Part shown: positions 38,640-50,699 of the stretch, one piece after another
Position numbering within the stretch: the first letter of the stretch is position 1
Layout: the number at the start of each line of letters is the position of its first letter
From: Cepaea nemoralis
Taxonomy: Eukaryota; Mollusca; Gastropoda; Stylommatophora; Helicidae
Length of the DNA: 64,000 bases
Assembly: GCA_014155875.1 (NCBI GenBank)
Contig: JACEFZ010013518.1
Span: 153,449-217,448, forward strand
Direction of reading: 5' to 3'
The notes under the pieces: model-generated
Databases searched by the model: none
The model's input: only the letters and a program-made list of their open reading frames with translations
What the model was told of the DNA's origin: nothing
Program-made: the position numbers and the translations under genes

Positions 38640-38910
38640 AGCAGCCAGTAGAATAGTTACTTCAATTCTCAGTTGTCGGTGTTGTGGCTTAGGGGCACTG
38701 AACCCGTTTGACAATTCCTCGACATACCGGGTCAAGAGTTTGAAACAAGCTGCAGACAATTTAGAAGTTGCCTTGCATAGATTTCCGCTGTTCGGTAGTC
38801 TATCACTCAGACAGCAATGGAAAACTACTAACATTTGCCTAGTAAATGACAAACAGATAAAACAATGCTAGCGTTGATTGCGACTTCCTGTATACGGACA
38901 TACAACTGAC
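38640..38910 (+). mobile_element. SINE family A, diverged copy
   Basis: It carries the family blocks in order: GCCTTGCATAGATTTCCG, CAGCAATGGAAAACTACTAA, then TGCTAGCGTTGATTGCGACT and ACATACAACTGAC. The tRNA-like 5' part is hard to see. Confidence 0.55.
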
Positions 38911-38989
38911 TTTAAAAAAGAAAATGTTCAATACATGACACATGGCCAAAATGAAGAAAAAAAAACCATCTCCACTACATCAACTAAAC

Positions 38990-39480
38990 CAGTGGACTGG
39001 TTGGTTGATTGGTGGGTGTGTGGGTTTTTTGTTCGGTTAGTTGGTTGGTTGATGGGTGGGTGGGTTGATTGGTCGGTTAGTTGGTTGATGGGGGGTTGAT
39101 TGGTCGGTTAGTTGGTTGGTGGGTTGATTGGTCGGTTAGTGGGTTGGTTTGTGGATTGGTGGGTGGATTGGCTGGTTGGTCAGTTAGTTGGTTGGTTGGT
39201 GGACAGGTCGGTTGCTTGGTGGGTGGATTGGTTGGTGGTTGGGTTGATTGGTCGATTAGTTGGTTGGATGGTGTTTGGGTTGATTGGTCGCTTAATTGGC
39301 TGATTGGTTGATGGGTGGATTAATTGGTCGGTTGGTGGGTGGGTTGATTGGTCGGTTGGTGCGTGGGTGGGTTGATAGGTTGGTTAGTGGGTGGGTTGGT
39401 TGGTGGGTGGGCTGAATATTAGATGGGTGGGTTAGTTGGTTGATGGGTGGGCTGATTGACTGGTTCATTTATTGGTTAAT
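38990..39480. repeat. Degenerate TTGGTTGG repeat
   Basis: TGGTCGGTTAGTTGGT- and GGGTGGGTTGAT-type units. Trp/Gly/Val frames across it are artefacts. Confidence 0.9.
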
Positions 39481-39491
39481 CGATGATGCCT

Positions 39492-40250
39492 CTGGAGAAC
39501 TTGAGATAGACACAGTGGCTTTCAGATGTTGAGCGCACGAAAACTTGATTTGGACACAGTGGCTTTCAGATGCTGAGCGCTGGAGAACGTGAGTTGGACA
39601 CAGTGGCTTTCAAATGGATGAGCGCTGGAGAACTTGAGTTGGACACAGTGGCTTTCAGATGTTGGGCGCTGGAGAACTTGAGTTGGACACAGTGGCTTTC
39701 AGATGGATGAGCGCTGGAGAACTTGAGTTGGACACAGTGGCTTTCAGATGGATGAGCGCTGGAGAACTTGAGTTGGACACAGTGGCTTTCAGATGGATGA
39801 GCGCTGGAGAACTTGAGTTGGACACAGTGGCTTTCAGAAGGATGAGCGCTGGAGAACTTGAGTTGGACACAGTGGCTTTCAGATGGATGAGCGCTGGAGA
39901 ACTTGAGTTGGACACAGTGGCTTTCAGATGGATGAGCGCTGGAGAACTTGAGTTGGACACAGTGGCTTTCAGATGGATGAGCGCTGGAGAACTTGAGATG
40001 GACACAGTGGCTTTCAGATGTTGAACGTTGGAGAACTTGAGATGGACACTGTGGCTTTCAGATGGATGAGCGCTGGAGAACTTGAGATGGACACAGTGGC
40101 TTTCAGATGGATGAGCGCTGGAGAACTTGAGATGGACACAGTGGCTTTCAGATGTTGAACGCTGGAGAACTTGAGTTGGACACAGTGGCTTTCAGATGTT
40201 GAGCGCTGGAGACCTTGAGTCGGACACAGTAGCTTTCAGATGGATGAGCG
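39492..40250. repeat. 45-bp minisatellite
   Basis: About 16 units of 45 bp with cores GAGCGCTGGAGAACTTGAG and GGACACAGTGGCTTTCAGAT. The 45-bp period keeps one frame open on each strand (ELELDTVAFRWMSAG on plus), but there is no splice or homology support for coding. Confidence 0.93.
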
Positions 40251-40254
40251 CTGG

Positions 40255-40850
40255 CATGGGGAAACATCTGTCGGAGTGACGCTGGTGTGGGAACTGTCCT
40301 CCCGGCTAGGTATCACAATACCATCTCCACGTGAACTGTGTATCAGAGATCTCCTATTCCTGTCCAGTTGGAGTTTGCGAGACCAATGTTAGGACTTCAA
40401 ATCTGCGATTGTAATTTCAACAATACGGAACTCGTGTACACTTTTCGCACACAAACATTCTTATATAGGTTAGACATTGCACAGATGGTGTCAAATAGGA
40501 GGCGAGCTGGTGTTACTGTCCTGATGATGGCATGAGCCAGTGTGTGTTGATTGGTCCATCAAGATGACTGCAGCCACTGATCCCAATGGAGATGGAGTCT
40601 GTTGACTATGACATGCCTACACCCCACGGTGAAACATTAAGCGAGTCTGCCAGACATTGTGTGACGTGCTAAGTCACGAATTAGTTACATCCGAATTTGC
40701 CTCTCTGCAGATGTGAAGCTTCAGTACCGGTCATAAACATTTCCCCGCATATGAGCTTGAAGTCGAGAAACTCTACTTCAAAGTCCCGGCAGTTACTTTT
40801 GTTATCTTGTAAGAAGATCAGATTATGCCACCTGATTCTGATAGATGCAA
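40255..40850. other. Intron sequence, nothing recognised
   Basis: No repeat or coding fragment identified between the 45-bp array and the LINE tail at 40860. Confidence 0.35.
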
Positions 40851-40859
40851 TCCTTTCTT

Positions 40860-41320
40860 ATGGTTGATATTATCTATTATTGGAGTGCTAGATAGAACAT
40901 GTACTTTGGTATGGATGTGAAGCGTGGACAATGAGCAGACAAACTGAAAAACATCTGATGGCTGTGGAAATGTGGTTTCTGAGGAAAATACAAATAATAC
41001 CTTGGACAGACAGAAAATCCAAAGACAAAGTCCTACATGAAACAAATGAAAACCGTAAACAGATTAGAGACATTAGACGTAGACAGTCACCGTTTTTTTT
41101 TTTTTTTTTACACATTATGAGAAGAAATAAATTGGAGAACTTGGTGATAATTGGCAAGATCGAGGGGAAGAGAACAACAGGAAGGCAGAGAAGTAAATAC
41201 CTGGATGGCTTGGCCACATGGTATGGTCAAGACAAGAACACTGAGCTGATCCACGACTCTGGTGATCGAGTTAGATGGCGAAACATAACCGCCCACACTT
41301 GCCGGCATGGCACAGGATGA
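40860..41320 (+). mobile_element. RTE-like LINE 3' tail
   Basis: The open frame reads EKHLMAVEMWFLRKIQIIPW, then a T run at 41093, RRNKLENLVIIGKIEGKRTT, SKYLDGLATWYGQ and IHDSGDRVRWRNITAH. This is the best-preserved tail of the family in the window. Confidence 0.8.
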
Positions 41321-41499
41321 ATGAATTATCTAAAAACTAATCAAATGGACTTAAGAGTAAAGAGTACAACATTTACAGTGTTCCAGAGAATTCATAACCA
41401 ACCAGTAACCCAACATTGAGTGTTGACTCTTCCACCATTGCAATTCATAGGCCAGCTAATCATCCTGGGTTGAGCTCTGATACACCGATGAGAACTATA

Positions 41500-42830
41500 C
41501 AATTATAAGCTTGGGATAATATGGAACAAATCGAGACCCTCAGTGGCAGACGCCCAGGAATACATGAGAGCTAATTTTGATGGCATACATCCACTGTATG
41601 GTAGCATGCGTCATGCATGGCAAAGGTAGAAAATATCACCGTGATGTTGGTCTCGGCTGTGAAGATCCGCAAGGAACAGACTGGACCGACAGCGGCGGCA
41701 GACACAAAATCAGCTGCTATCTAGTAATGATTATGCTCGACAGAGAATGCAGGGAGTGGTGTAATATTTTGGGGGAATCAGAGGTTCAACAACTGATAGA
41801 CGAAAATGCCGGAAGAAACGATGAAATAGCGTACACTGATGTTTCTCAGCTAGAGAAAAGGGAAATGTTACAAATGAGAATGCAGATCTGCAACTTCAAG
41901 TTTGAGAATTGTGGTGGAGCTGATCACGGTTGCTTTGAAACAAATAGTGGGTAAAAGAGTTAACAGAGCAAGCATTTTGAGTTGCATTCTGTACTGCAAA
42001 ATATCCACAATGAACAGCTGAGATATGGATGGATACCGAGCATTGACACTTCTGCTCTAGAGGGATTTACATGGGTATACAAACCGGGTCATGCGGGAGA
42101 GCGGGTGAACGAGCAAGGAGATTTATAAGCGAATAGAACGCCAGTAATTGGGACACTCACAGTGGATAAGACAAACATTCTTAGGATTTAAAAAGTTAGT
42201 TGCATATCCTTTACAGGACGTTGCAGTCAACACCAGCATTTTATGCTGTTGTGATCTCTTGGCAAGTTTACGTTCAGTAGTTTGCCATTGCTTTCTTAAC
42301 CACCTGAACCCATACCATTTCATTATAAAAACAAACGCAATGCGGTCTGCTGTTAAATCGCGCGCAGCTGTGTTTCGAACGCGGGTATGCGAGATCACGA
42401 ACCGCGTCAGTAACCCCTTCATTCTTAGGATTACCGCTGAACAAATGCAAGCTGGAGAAGCGCTGACACATGAAACAAGATATATTAAAGATGCTTGCAT
42501 CTGGATTCCAGCAGATTTGGCAGAGAGGAACGTATGGAAGAAAGAGTACCACGTGTTCACAAGGAGCCTTTTACTGGAACTGGCAGTATCTACATCGTTC
42601 GACATTTGCTTCAATCGTGGGAGCAGCTAGTATTTATCCGATGTCCTATTATGACGATTGTTACATCAATCACTCAGTTAACCCCACATACCTTTGATTC
42701 AGTTATCAAAGGAGGAATGTAACTGTGGAACTGGTCACATGACAGCTAAACATTTGTTGCAGGTGGAGTGTCCAACATATGCAGAACTGAGAAATCTATG
42801 TTCTCACCCACCCGCTCCATTTAAGGACAC
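41500..42830 (+). mobile_element. I-like LINE relic, RNase H and Cys-rich end
   Basis: Decayed plus-strand blocks follow the LINE at 29958-31665: LDRECREW, EVQQLIDENAGRNDEIAYTD (about 41785-41840), then WVYKPGHAGERVNEQ (about 42070-42115). After an inserted SINE (42189-42419) it continues to the C-terminal motif CNCGTGHMTAKHLLQVECP (42721-42777), the usual CC.H.C ending. Several stops are present. Confidence 0.7.
42189..42419 (-). mobile_element. SINE family A, complete copy with target duplication
   Basis: The 231-bp minus-strand element is flanked by a perfect 13-bp direct repeat, CATTCTTAGGATT (42176-42188 and 42420-42432). Its 5' part has a B-box-like GCGTTCGAAACACAG. The body has AAAGCAATGGCAAACTACTG, and the 3' end is GATATGCAACTAACTTTTTA. 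It interrupts the I-like LINE. Confidence 0.88.
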
Positions 42831-43041
42831 ATTCTATGTAGATGTCGTCAAACTTAATATGTTTTTTTTGTTTTCTTTGCAATCATCTATACTGACGTAC
42901 GAAGGTGAACAAAGAAGAGCAACAACAACAAGAAATGATGTTAGGTATGATTGTTCATGTTATTTCGATGACATTATGCAATTGTAGATTACTATGTTGT
43001 TTACAATGTATATAATTTGATGGTATTATATTTCTCCATAG

Positions 43042-43235
43042 ACAAATAACCCCTTGGATAACATTTACTACTTCTGCGAGTACTCTCAACCCACTGTCAT
43101 CAACATCACAGACGGATATGCCCCACTGATCCTCCGCAGTCCAAACTACGACTCGGGACCATACCGGAATAACCAACAATGCATTATCACACTGCGATCC
43201 GGTCCACGGCCTCTGCTTCTCTATCTGTCCATCAA
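43042..43235 (+). CDS. Exon A3: first half of CUB-like module 3
   Basis: The acceptor is TTTCTCCATAG at 43041 and the donor ATCAA/gtacgt at 43236, phase 0 to 2. It encodes TNNPLDNIYYFCEYSQPTVI, LILRSPNYDSGPYRNNQQC and LRSGPRPLLLYLSIN. The segment SPNY...PY.NN..C is a textbook CUB first-half motif, with 34 residues between the two cysteines. It follows the 10-kb C2-A3 intron and pairs with B3 at 47424. At 194 nt it is slightly longer than A2 and A4 because of five extra N-terminal codons. Confidence 0.87.
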
Positions 43236-43329
43236 GTACGTACGTCTGTCTGTTTGTTTGGCTCACATGTCCAGACTGAATGTAACGTATACAGCCAATG
43301 AAACGAGAATTCCTGGGTTTAAGCGTGGC

Positions 43330-43540
43330 TGAAAGATTCGCCTCATGCACAGGCGAGCCTGGATATTCAGTTACAAGCAGACTTGTGTACCAGCTAGGAA
43401 TTATGGGTTCGTTTTCGCATCGACTTACATTTTAAAATTGGCCCTGGACTCCCAATTTGGCCCTGCATAAAATGGGTAAATGAAATGTCGTGTGGGGTGA
43501 TGGCCGCCTGTGTGGTATTGCGTCACCATGCTTCAAGTAC
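43330..43540. other. Intron sequence, possible SINE debris
   Basis: Low-copy sequence with GGGTTCG near 43406, but no convincing A-box or partner copy was found. Confidence 0.25.
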
Positions 43541-43544
43541 CGAC

Positions 43545-43690
43545 TGATGCATACAATTATGGCGATAACAATAAATAAATGTTTTGCATATCCTTCACAG
43601 GACTTCGCTGTCAACATCAGCATCTTTCAGCTGATTGTTGATTTCTTGGCAAGATTACGCTCAGTAGTTTGCCATTTCAATCTGAAATTA
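43545..43690 (-). mobile_element. SINE family A, 3' half
   Basis: Reads TTTGCATATCCTTCACAGGA, then CGCTCAGTAGTTTGCCATTT, the inverse of the family A 3' end. It stops where the LINE RT begins. Confidence 0.6.
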
Positions 43691-43699
43691 TGCACCAAC

Positions 43700-44960
43700 T
43701 ATATAATTGTTGCCCTGATCAGTCATGCAAGTAAAATTCTACTAAAGATCATAATGGGAAGACTTCGTAAGAAAATGGAAGAAGAGATTAACGTGGATCA
43801 AGGTGGATTTAGACAAGGAAGAGGAACAAGAGATCACATTCTCAATATGCTTTTAATAATAGAGGAGAATTTAATGTGAACCTATTCTCATGTTTTGTGG
43901 ATTATTCAAAGGCATTTGACTGTGTACAACATCAGAAACTTTGGGAAATCATTAGAAATATGGGCTTTCCTTCACATGTAATACAACTCATTAGAATGCT
44001 CTATCTAGACCAACAAGCAGCGGTTAGAATAGATGGCGAGACATCAGATTGGTTTCACATCAAGCAAAGAGTCCGTCAAGGATGTGTGCTGTCCCCCTAT
44101 TTGTTTAACCTGTACGCCTAAAATATAATGAGAAATGTAAGAGATGATATAAATAGGGAGCTATATGATGCCCTAAATATCGGTGGTCATGACATACCAG
44201 AGATTCGGTATGCTGATGATACAGTATTGCTATCCACAACACAGACTGGTATAGAAAACCTAATAGCCTCAACCCAATTGAATAGTGAAAATCACAACTT
44301 GTATCTTAACATTGCAAAAACAAAGATAATGTATGCAGATAAAACCACTATGGAGAAAGAAATATATGTTAATGAGGAAAAATTGGAGGTGGTGGAAAAT
44401 TTTGAATATCTTGGGTCATTGATTACCAACAATGGTGACACAATGAAAGAAATTAAACGACGACTATCAATTGCTCTTCAAAGACTAAAACAACTGAATA
44501 AATTATGGAGTGGGACAGACAGAACTACAAAAATTAGATTTTTAAGAGCATGCATCTGTCCCATTGCAGCATACGCCTGTGAGACCTGGACACTTACTAA
44601 ACAAGCTGAGCAGCGCATAAATGCCTTTGAATATAAATGTTATAGACGAGTTCTAAGAATATCTTGGGTAAAGAAAAGAACAAATGTATCAATACTTCAA
44701 GAGCTGAATATTGAAGAAGGTTGGCTTTTTAAATACGATAAAACAAAGAAAATTAAAATATTTTGATAACTTGAAAGGTCACGAAAGTTTGGATAGAACA
44801 ATAATCTTCAAAGAGAAGATGGGTGCAGGATGTGGCGGATGATTTCCAGATGGGTGTATCGGACGCAGGAGATCTTGCTTATGATCGAGAGGTTTTCCGG
44901 AAGACTGTTATGGGATCGAAGTTCTGCAAAGGACATGCTACTGAATGGATGAATGAATTT
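43700..44960 (+). mobile_element. RTE-like LINE with nearly intact RT
   Basis: Three consecutive plus-strand frames encode the RT: SHASKILLKIIMGRLRKKME, then DQGGFRQGRGTRDHI (about 43797-43841), FVDYSKAFDCVQH (43896-43934), QRVRQGCVLSPYLFNLYA (about 44068-44118), a stop at 44119, and IRYADDTVLL (about 44204-44233) carrying the catalytic YADD. The thumb and C-terminal part follow (FEYLGSLITNNGDTMKEIKR, ACETWTLTKQAEQRINAFEY). Frameshifts near 43877 and 44730 and the stop at 44119 inactivate it. The end reads ADDFQMGVSDAGDLAYDREV in mixed frames. No endonuclease is present, so the copy is 5' truncated. Confidence 0.88.
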
Positions 44961-45555
44961 GCCATTGCTTTCCGGGCGACGGGTTCCATACTCTCATAAG
45001 TCACTGGCGGGACTTAAACCGCTTCCAATTCTCGTGCGCTCACGTCAACCACGAGAGTATTCGGGGTTACGGAGAAAGCTGCTAAACACTCGGCCAGGGA
45101 GACCGGCATGGCGATAACACTGTATGTCTAATACATATCTAGGCGCCTAAACAAAAAGGATCCTTATAATTTACTTTGTAACTTTGACACTCAGAAGTTA
45201 CGTGGCTCGACCCCAGTTTTAAAAAACAAGAGTTAAGAACAAGTTTACCCGCCCTGGTGCTACTGTATATATGGTGCTGTCTCCATATTGTGTAGACCCA
45301 TCTGAACTTGGGGGTTGGGGGTGGCGATGTGGTCACTTGCGCGTTGGGATACCAGCTTATGGCTGGTTATTTCTACAAACATTAGTTTCTAGTCATCTCG
45401 CATAACCCCCTGACCTCTTGGGTAGTGATATCGGACAATGAATCTTTTAGAATATAGACGAGAAAGGAAAAAAAACAAATAAGAAAAAAACAGGGATGCC
45501 GAGTGCAAAATAATATGATTAAAATGTCGAGGGAATTTGAAAATCACAAAGAATA
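44961..45555. other. Intron sequence with SINE-like debris
   Basis: TTTGCCATTGCTTTCCGGGC near 44958 resembles the SINE A core. The rest has no recognisable family. Confidence 0.3.
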
Positions 45556-46340
45556 GGCCGCAATGTCAAGCTGTAACAAATATATTAGGGATAAAATATG
45601 CCTAAAGACAAATGTTAATAGCATGGCATATGTCGCTGAAAATGAAATGCAGTTACAGGAAAAGATAGGTGTAATTGCAACAGAAAATCAAAACAAAGGA
45701 CTCAATCAGACAAAGAGAAGTAATGGTTATTATAAAGAAAAATGGTATACCCAACTGCAACTTTAAGGTGAATGGAACCAATATGAAAGAAGTCCATGTA
45801 TTCCATTATTTTTGTACTTTAAAACAACAGAAGGAAGATGTATCATGGAAGCTGAATGTAGAATAACCCAAGAAAAGGTAGCATTTCATAAGATGATGAC
45901 TATTCTGGCAATTTTGTTTTCAGTTGAGATGTGGAAAAGAGTTCTTTAGAGCTATTTTGAGCAAATCCTCAGGTACGGAAGCGATCCGCGGACAATTAGC
46001 AGACAATTCAGGAATTATGTGGAAACCGTGAAGATTTGTTTTGTAGAAGAAAGATGAAATAACCCTGGACAGATAGAAAGAGCAATAAAGATATCTTAAA
46101 AGAAGTTAACACCCAAAGAGATATGGTTACTGGCATCAGAAGAAGGCATTCCGCATTCTTTGGGCATGTCATGAGAAGAGGAAAGCTGAAGGGTGTTTTC
46201 CCAGCGGGGCAGTCGCAGAGGAAGAAAGTCAGGGGGAAGACCAAGAAAGAAGATGTTGATGACATCATAGCATGGAAGAACATCAGTATCTGATATGATT
46301 AGCAGCATAAATAACACAAGGCTGTGTACAAACATGACCA
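45556..46340 (+). mobile_element. Decayed RTE-like LINE, RT thumb and tail
   Basis: Blocks in shifting frames include NEMQLQEKIGVIATENQNKG, KKNGIPNCNFKVNGTNMKEV and DMVTGIRRRHSAFFGHVMRR. It ends with the sequence ACTATAAGAAGAA, shared with the tail at 59290. Confidence 0.7.
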
Positions 46341-47423
46341 TCAACGCCACACTGCATGGACTATAAGAAGAAAAGAGATAGATAGATTACGTTAGAAGAA
46401 CTGGGTGGATACCATGAAGGGCAAACGGGAAGTAAACTGGCCAACTCACTTCATTATAGCATGGAGTAGAATGTTGTTGTTTTTCCCCCGATTTGATTAT
46501 ACCATTAACCCTACCCCGTTCAACCTCAAAGAGAAGTTATATTTGGGTTCATCCCTGGCTCAGATATATAACCAGCCAGCCAGCAACAAATATGATATCA
46601 ATTTGAATGTAAGAGTTGTCCGAAGAGGGTAACGCCTGTTTTACTATTTGAAGGCCTACTACTTCACACCCCAGTGGTAGTATATTCAATGGGACTATAT
46701 TTACCATTACAATGGGATAATCCTAGTTTTTTTCACTTCTGTTCACTTTGTTAAATTTGTTATTTAGCTTCACTGTTGCACATAACACAGTGTCTGTTGT
46801 TGTCAGTTATTGTACAATCCGAATAACTGCTGAGCTACAACTCATTACCAGACTCACAGTCTTTCAGATCAGATTCAATATCATCTAGAATCGTGTCAAA
46901 TAATATTTTAGCCTGCTCTGATGGAAATCACCAAGGACTATAACTAGTGGGCCTGACCATTTCAGAACTGAAAAAATTAATTTGAAACATCAGACAATTC
47001 CACAACTCTACAAGCCAACGTGACGACAGGCATGGCCACAATCAAATGACGAATTTCACAATGTAAACTTTCCGTTTGCCTAGCATTAAAACTGAGAAAG
47101 TTGCGACAAAACGAAACCAATTACAGTGCAAACCGTTCAAGGCCATCTCGGATGTTGTGAATTTATGTTTCGAAGTACAATATTGTATTGTATGTTGTAA
47201 TTGCATTACTATATGCTTGGACTTTTATAAGAGGAATTTCTGATAAGAAGAACTATTTCTTGGGTCGCGGGTGAGTTCGCCTTATTAGGTCCGCACTGTA
47301 CAAAGTCATCCTTGTATGGCGAATTATCATCCTTCTGTCCAAACGGCAGGGCGCGTTTGGAAATGTATCAACCTTTGGCAGTGAATTAGTTAACTATAGA
47401 GCATTTGTTCAATTCTCTTTCAG
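46341..47423. other. Intron sequence, nothing recognised
   Basis: More than 1 kb without a repeat array or a recognisable mobile-element motif. It is one of the few quiet stretches of the window. Confidence 0.4.
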
Positions 47424-47598
47424 TGACTTTGATGTTGAGCACGATCCAATTTGCCTGCACGACTCTCTGTGCGTGCATGGCGTCAGGTTCTGTGGCAACT
47501 GGCCGACTGGGCGGGAACACCCCTACATCCTTAAGGAGAACAGTTCCTTCACAATGATTTTCTCAAGTGACAGCTCAATAACCAAGAGGGGATTTGAG
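47424..47598 (+). CDS. Exon B3: second half of CUB-like module 3
   Basis: The acceptor is AATTCTCTTTCAG at 47423 and the donor GAG/gtgaga at 47599, phase 2 to 0. With A3 it reads INDFDVEHDPICLHDSLC, VHGVRFCGNWPTGREHPYIL, SSFTMIFSSDSSITKRGFE. It has no internal stop and is the standard 175 nt. All cysteines of the module are kept. It is missing from simple start-to-stop open frame searches because the exon contains no early start codon in frame; the call rests on homology to the four sister exons and on splice sites. Confidence 0.87.
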
Positions 47599-47599
47599 G

Positions 47600-48300
47600 T
47601 GAGAGTCTAGAGTATTTCATGCATACCGTGTAAGTATGTTGTAATCTACATTACGATGTAAATACGAGAGGCTTCAAATGACAACATCAAATGTGTGATA
47701 TAAATTACAACAACTACGCCACTGTCTTGTAACCTATCAGTATTGTTGTTAAGGATGTCTAGAGTGTTAAGCAGTGACATCACAGTGCAGACACACACAG
47801 TGACGTCTTAAGGACAGTTTAAAAAGGGCGCCCCACTTTTGACACGCACCAAAGAGGAGCAGCGTTCTGTTATTTTTTTTTTTTTTTTTATCAGCAGAAG
47901 GATGAAAACTATAGACATTCATCGGCGAATAAAGGTTTATTTGGTGATGTATGCCTGTCGCTCCAGCAATTTATGAGTTGAGTAGGAAGTTATAAAACTC
48001 TTCAGTCCGATGAAGTGGTACAGCAAGAAATCCCAAACAGTCAAATATCGTGGGGATGACTGCGACGTACTGTAAAGAATATGCAAGAAACCATTTTTAA
48101 CCTGCTCTCCTAGTCTACCTAACTGAATAAAATGGCACTATGTATGTTCTGAAAAGTAAACACAGCTGGGGAGATATTGAGTACATCGCACCTTCGGTGC
48201 TGATTGATCTATACTTATATGGAGCTAACACATATACCCAATATCTCACTAGGCCTATGAAAGGGTCCTTTAATTTTTACTATTATCATTAACATCCTGG
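47600..48300. other. Intron sequence with short SINE A 3' end
   Basis: A fragment at about 48050-48095 (GGGGATGACTGCGACGTACT and ATATGCAAGAAAC) is a SINE A 3' end. The rest is not recognised; a T run lies at 47873. Confidence 0.4.
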
Positions 48301-48359
48301 AAAGGTAGAAGAGGTACCGAAGACATTATGAAAGATAACAGCTCACGGAGACAGCCGCC

Positions 48360-48880
48360 TAGTCTCCTTCAGAAGTGGAGATTCCACATTTTTGAACACA
48401 TCGTAAGAAACGAGTTTACAATAATACGAAGTTTATAACACAGATGTTCAGGGGGAACAGACAGAGAAGTTATGGAGTGAAGACACATTGACAGGGCAGC
48501 CTGGGAGGACATGGTTGGCTTCTTCACGCGATCACCAAAGTCTTCCATCATGTCCTTGTCCAATGTCTTCTAGGAATACAGTTTACAGAGATGAGGAGTT
48601 TATAATGTAGACTTTCGGGGGTAAGAGACAGTGAATGTATAGAGAGAAGACACATTGGCAGTGCATTCGCCATAGTCGGCTATCTCACACGATCATCAAA
48701 GTCTTTCAGGAATAGTGTTTACGGAATACGGAATTTACAACACAGACGTTAATGGGGAAAGACAGTGAAGATATAGAGAGAAGATATCTTGACATTGCGA
48801 CCTGGAAAAATATAGTTAGCCATCTAACGGGATCACCAAAATCTTTAATCAGGTCCTTGCCCATATTTCTCCAGGGACCA
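48360..48880. repeat. Three tandem LINE-tail segments
   Basis: Three diverged copies of a segment are in line, starting near 48410, 48578 and 48712. Each has a GTTTACA...GAATTTA(C/T)AA block, a GGGG...AGACAGTGAA block and GATCA(C/T)CAAAGTCTT. The peptide traces resemble a LINE C-terminal tail. Confidence 0.5.
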
Positions 48881-49094
48881 AGCCCTCCGGATATATATCT
48901 CTTTGCTTTCCTTTTGTTTAAATCGAGTGTGCATGTCGTACAATGTTCTAAAGTGTATGTCTCCACATAACATGCGCAAACCAATCTTGAATGTCTACAT
49001 CAAATTTCGGTAATCAAGTTATGGTATTTTTTTGCCTTATTGGTTGTTCTGTCCCGGCCACTGTCTTCATAGCATTTTACCCACCCCCACACAC

Positions 49095-49345
49095 ATACCA
49101 CCGGCTCTTTTGCGAAGGCGGTACGGACGCAGTTTGTAAACCCGCATACCGCGTTCGAATCACAACTGCGGGCGAATTGGCAGCAGACCACCTTGCGTTG
49201 GTTTCCATACAATGGTATGAATGCCGGTCGTTCAGAAAGAAGTGACAAACTACTGAATGTAAACTTGCTAAAAAAATCACAATCAGCTAAAGCAAAATAC
49301 TGGGATTGACTGCGATGTCCTGTGAAGGATATGCAAGTAACTAAC
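49095..49345 (+). mobile_element. SINE family A, full-length-like copy
   Basis: It has the 5' region with GCGTTCGAATCACAACTGCG (B-box-like), the core AGTGACAAACTACTGAATGT and the 3' end GATATGCAAGTAACTAACTT. It aligns along its length with 42189-42419. Confidence 0.75.
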
Positions 49346-49477
49346 TTAACTCACACATACACACACACGTACGCATGCACGCGCATATACACATAGTAGT
49401 AAACGACCCGTTTACATGCCTAAAGCCCATTGACCAGATGGAGCTAGCCCTATATTTTCAAAGACCAGTCAGCAATC

Positions 49478-50092
49478 AGTGGGTGATATGTGATCAGTGG
49501 GTGATATGTGATCAGTGGGTGATATGTGATCAGTGGGTGATATGTGATCAGTGGGTGATATGTGATCAGTGGGTGATATGGTCAGTGGGCGATATATGAT
49601 CAGTGGGTGATATGTGATCAGTGGGTGATATGATCAGTGGGTGATATGGTCAGTGGGTGATATGTGATCAGTGGGTGATATGGTCAGTGGGTGATATGAT
49701 CAGTGGGTGATGTGATCAGTGGGTGATATGATCAGTGGGTGATATGGTCAGTGGGTGATATGGTCAGTGGGTGATATGGTCAGTGGGTGATATGGTCAGT
49801 GTGTGAAATGGTCAGTGGGTGATATGGTCAGTGGGTGATATGGTCAGTGGGTGATATGGTCAGTGGGTGATATGGTCAGCGGGTGATATGATCAGTGGGT
49901 GATATGGTCAGTGGGTGATATGATCAGTGGGGATATGGCCAGTGGTTGATATGGTCAGTGGGTGATATGGTCAGTGGGTGATATGGTCAGTGGGTGATAT
50001 GGTCAGTGGGTGAAATGGTCAGTGGGTGATATGGTCAGTGGGTGAAATGGTCAGTGGGTGATATGGTCAGTGGGTGATATAGTCAGTATCAG
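49478..50092. repeat. 16-18-bp minisatellite
   Basis: About 37 units of GTCAGTGGGTGATATG, with TGATC in place of GTC in the first part. It lies in the B3-C3 intron. Confidence 0.95.
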
Positions 50093-50239
50093 ACCGCTGG
50101 CCGCCTTTACTTTCCAAGAGAAAACGTGTAACCCATTTCAGGCTGGACCCACCTAGGGGGGGGCAAGTCCATTTTAAAAGGTGGAAACAGCAAATATGTG
50201 GATCGAACCCAGGGCCACTGGTAGGATAGGTGAGCGCCT

Positions 50240-50593
50240 GGTTCCCTCTGTCTCTCTCTCTGTCTCTCTCACTGGCTCTATCTCTGGCTCTCTCGCTCTT
50301 CCTCTTTCTCTCTCTCTTATCTATCTTACTCTCTGTCTTTCTTAATCTCTCTTCCTCTTTCTCTCTCTTACTCTCTCTTCCTCTTTCTTGCTCTCTCTCT
50401 CTGACTCTCTCTCCCTTCCTCTTTCTCTCTCTCTCTCTTTCTCTTTTCCTATCTCTCTCTCTCTGACGCTCTCTCTCTCTCTCTCTTCCTCTCTGATTTA
50501 CTCTTCCTTTTTTTCTCTCTGTCTCTGACTCTGTCTCTCTCTTCCTCTTTTTTTCTCTCTCTGTGGCTCTCTCTCTCTCTCTCTGACTCTCTC

Positions 50594-50641
<48 letters not shown>
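50240..50641. repeat. (TC)n then (AT)n tract upstream of exon C3
   Basis: About 370 bp of CTCT-rich sequence is followed by a 30-bp AT run, ending 58 bp before the C3 acceptor. Confidence 0.95.
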
Positions 50642-50643
<2 letters not shown>

Positions 50644-50699
50644 TTTAAATACTTAATTATATACTTTGGTTAAGCTGTAATTTAACATTTTTCCACCAG

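Noticed and set aside
39655..40024. Open frames of 116-121 codons on both strands
   Set aside because: A 45-bp period array; no domain, no conserved splice sites.
42123..42630. 160-codon open frames on both strands
   Set aside because: They span a SINE inside a LINE relic, shown by the 13-bp target duplication.
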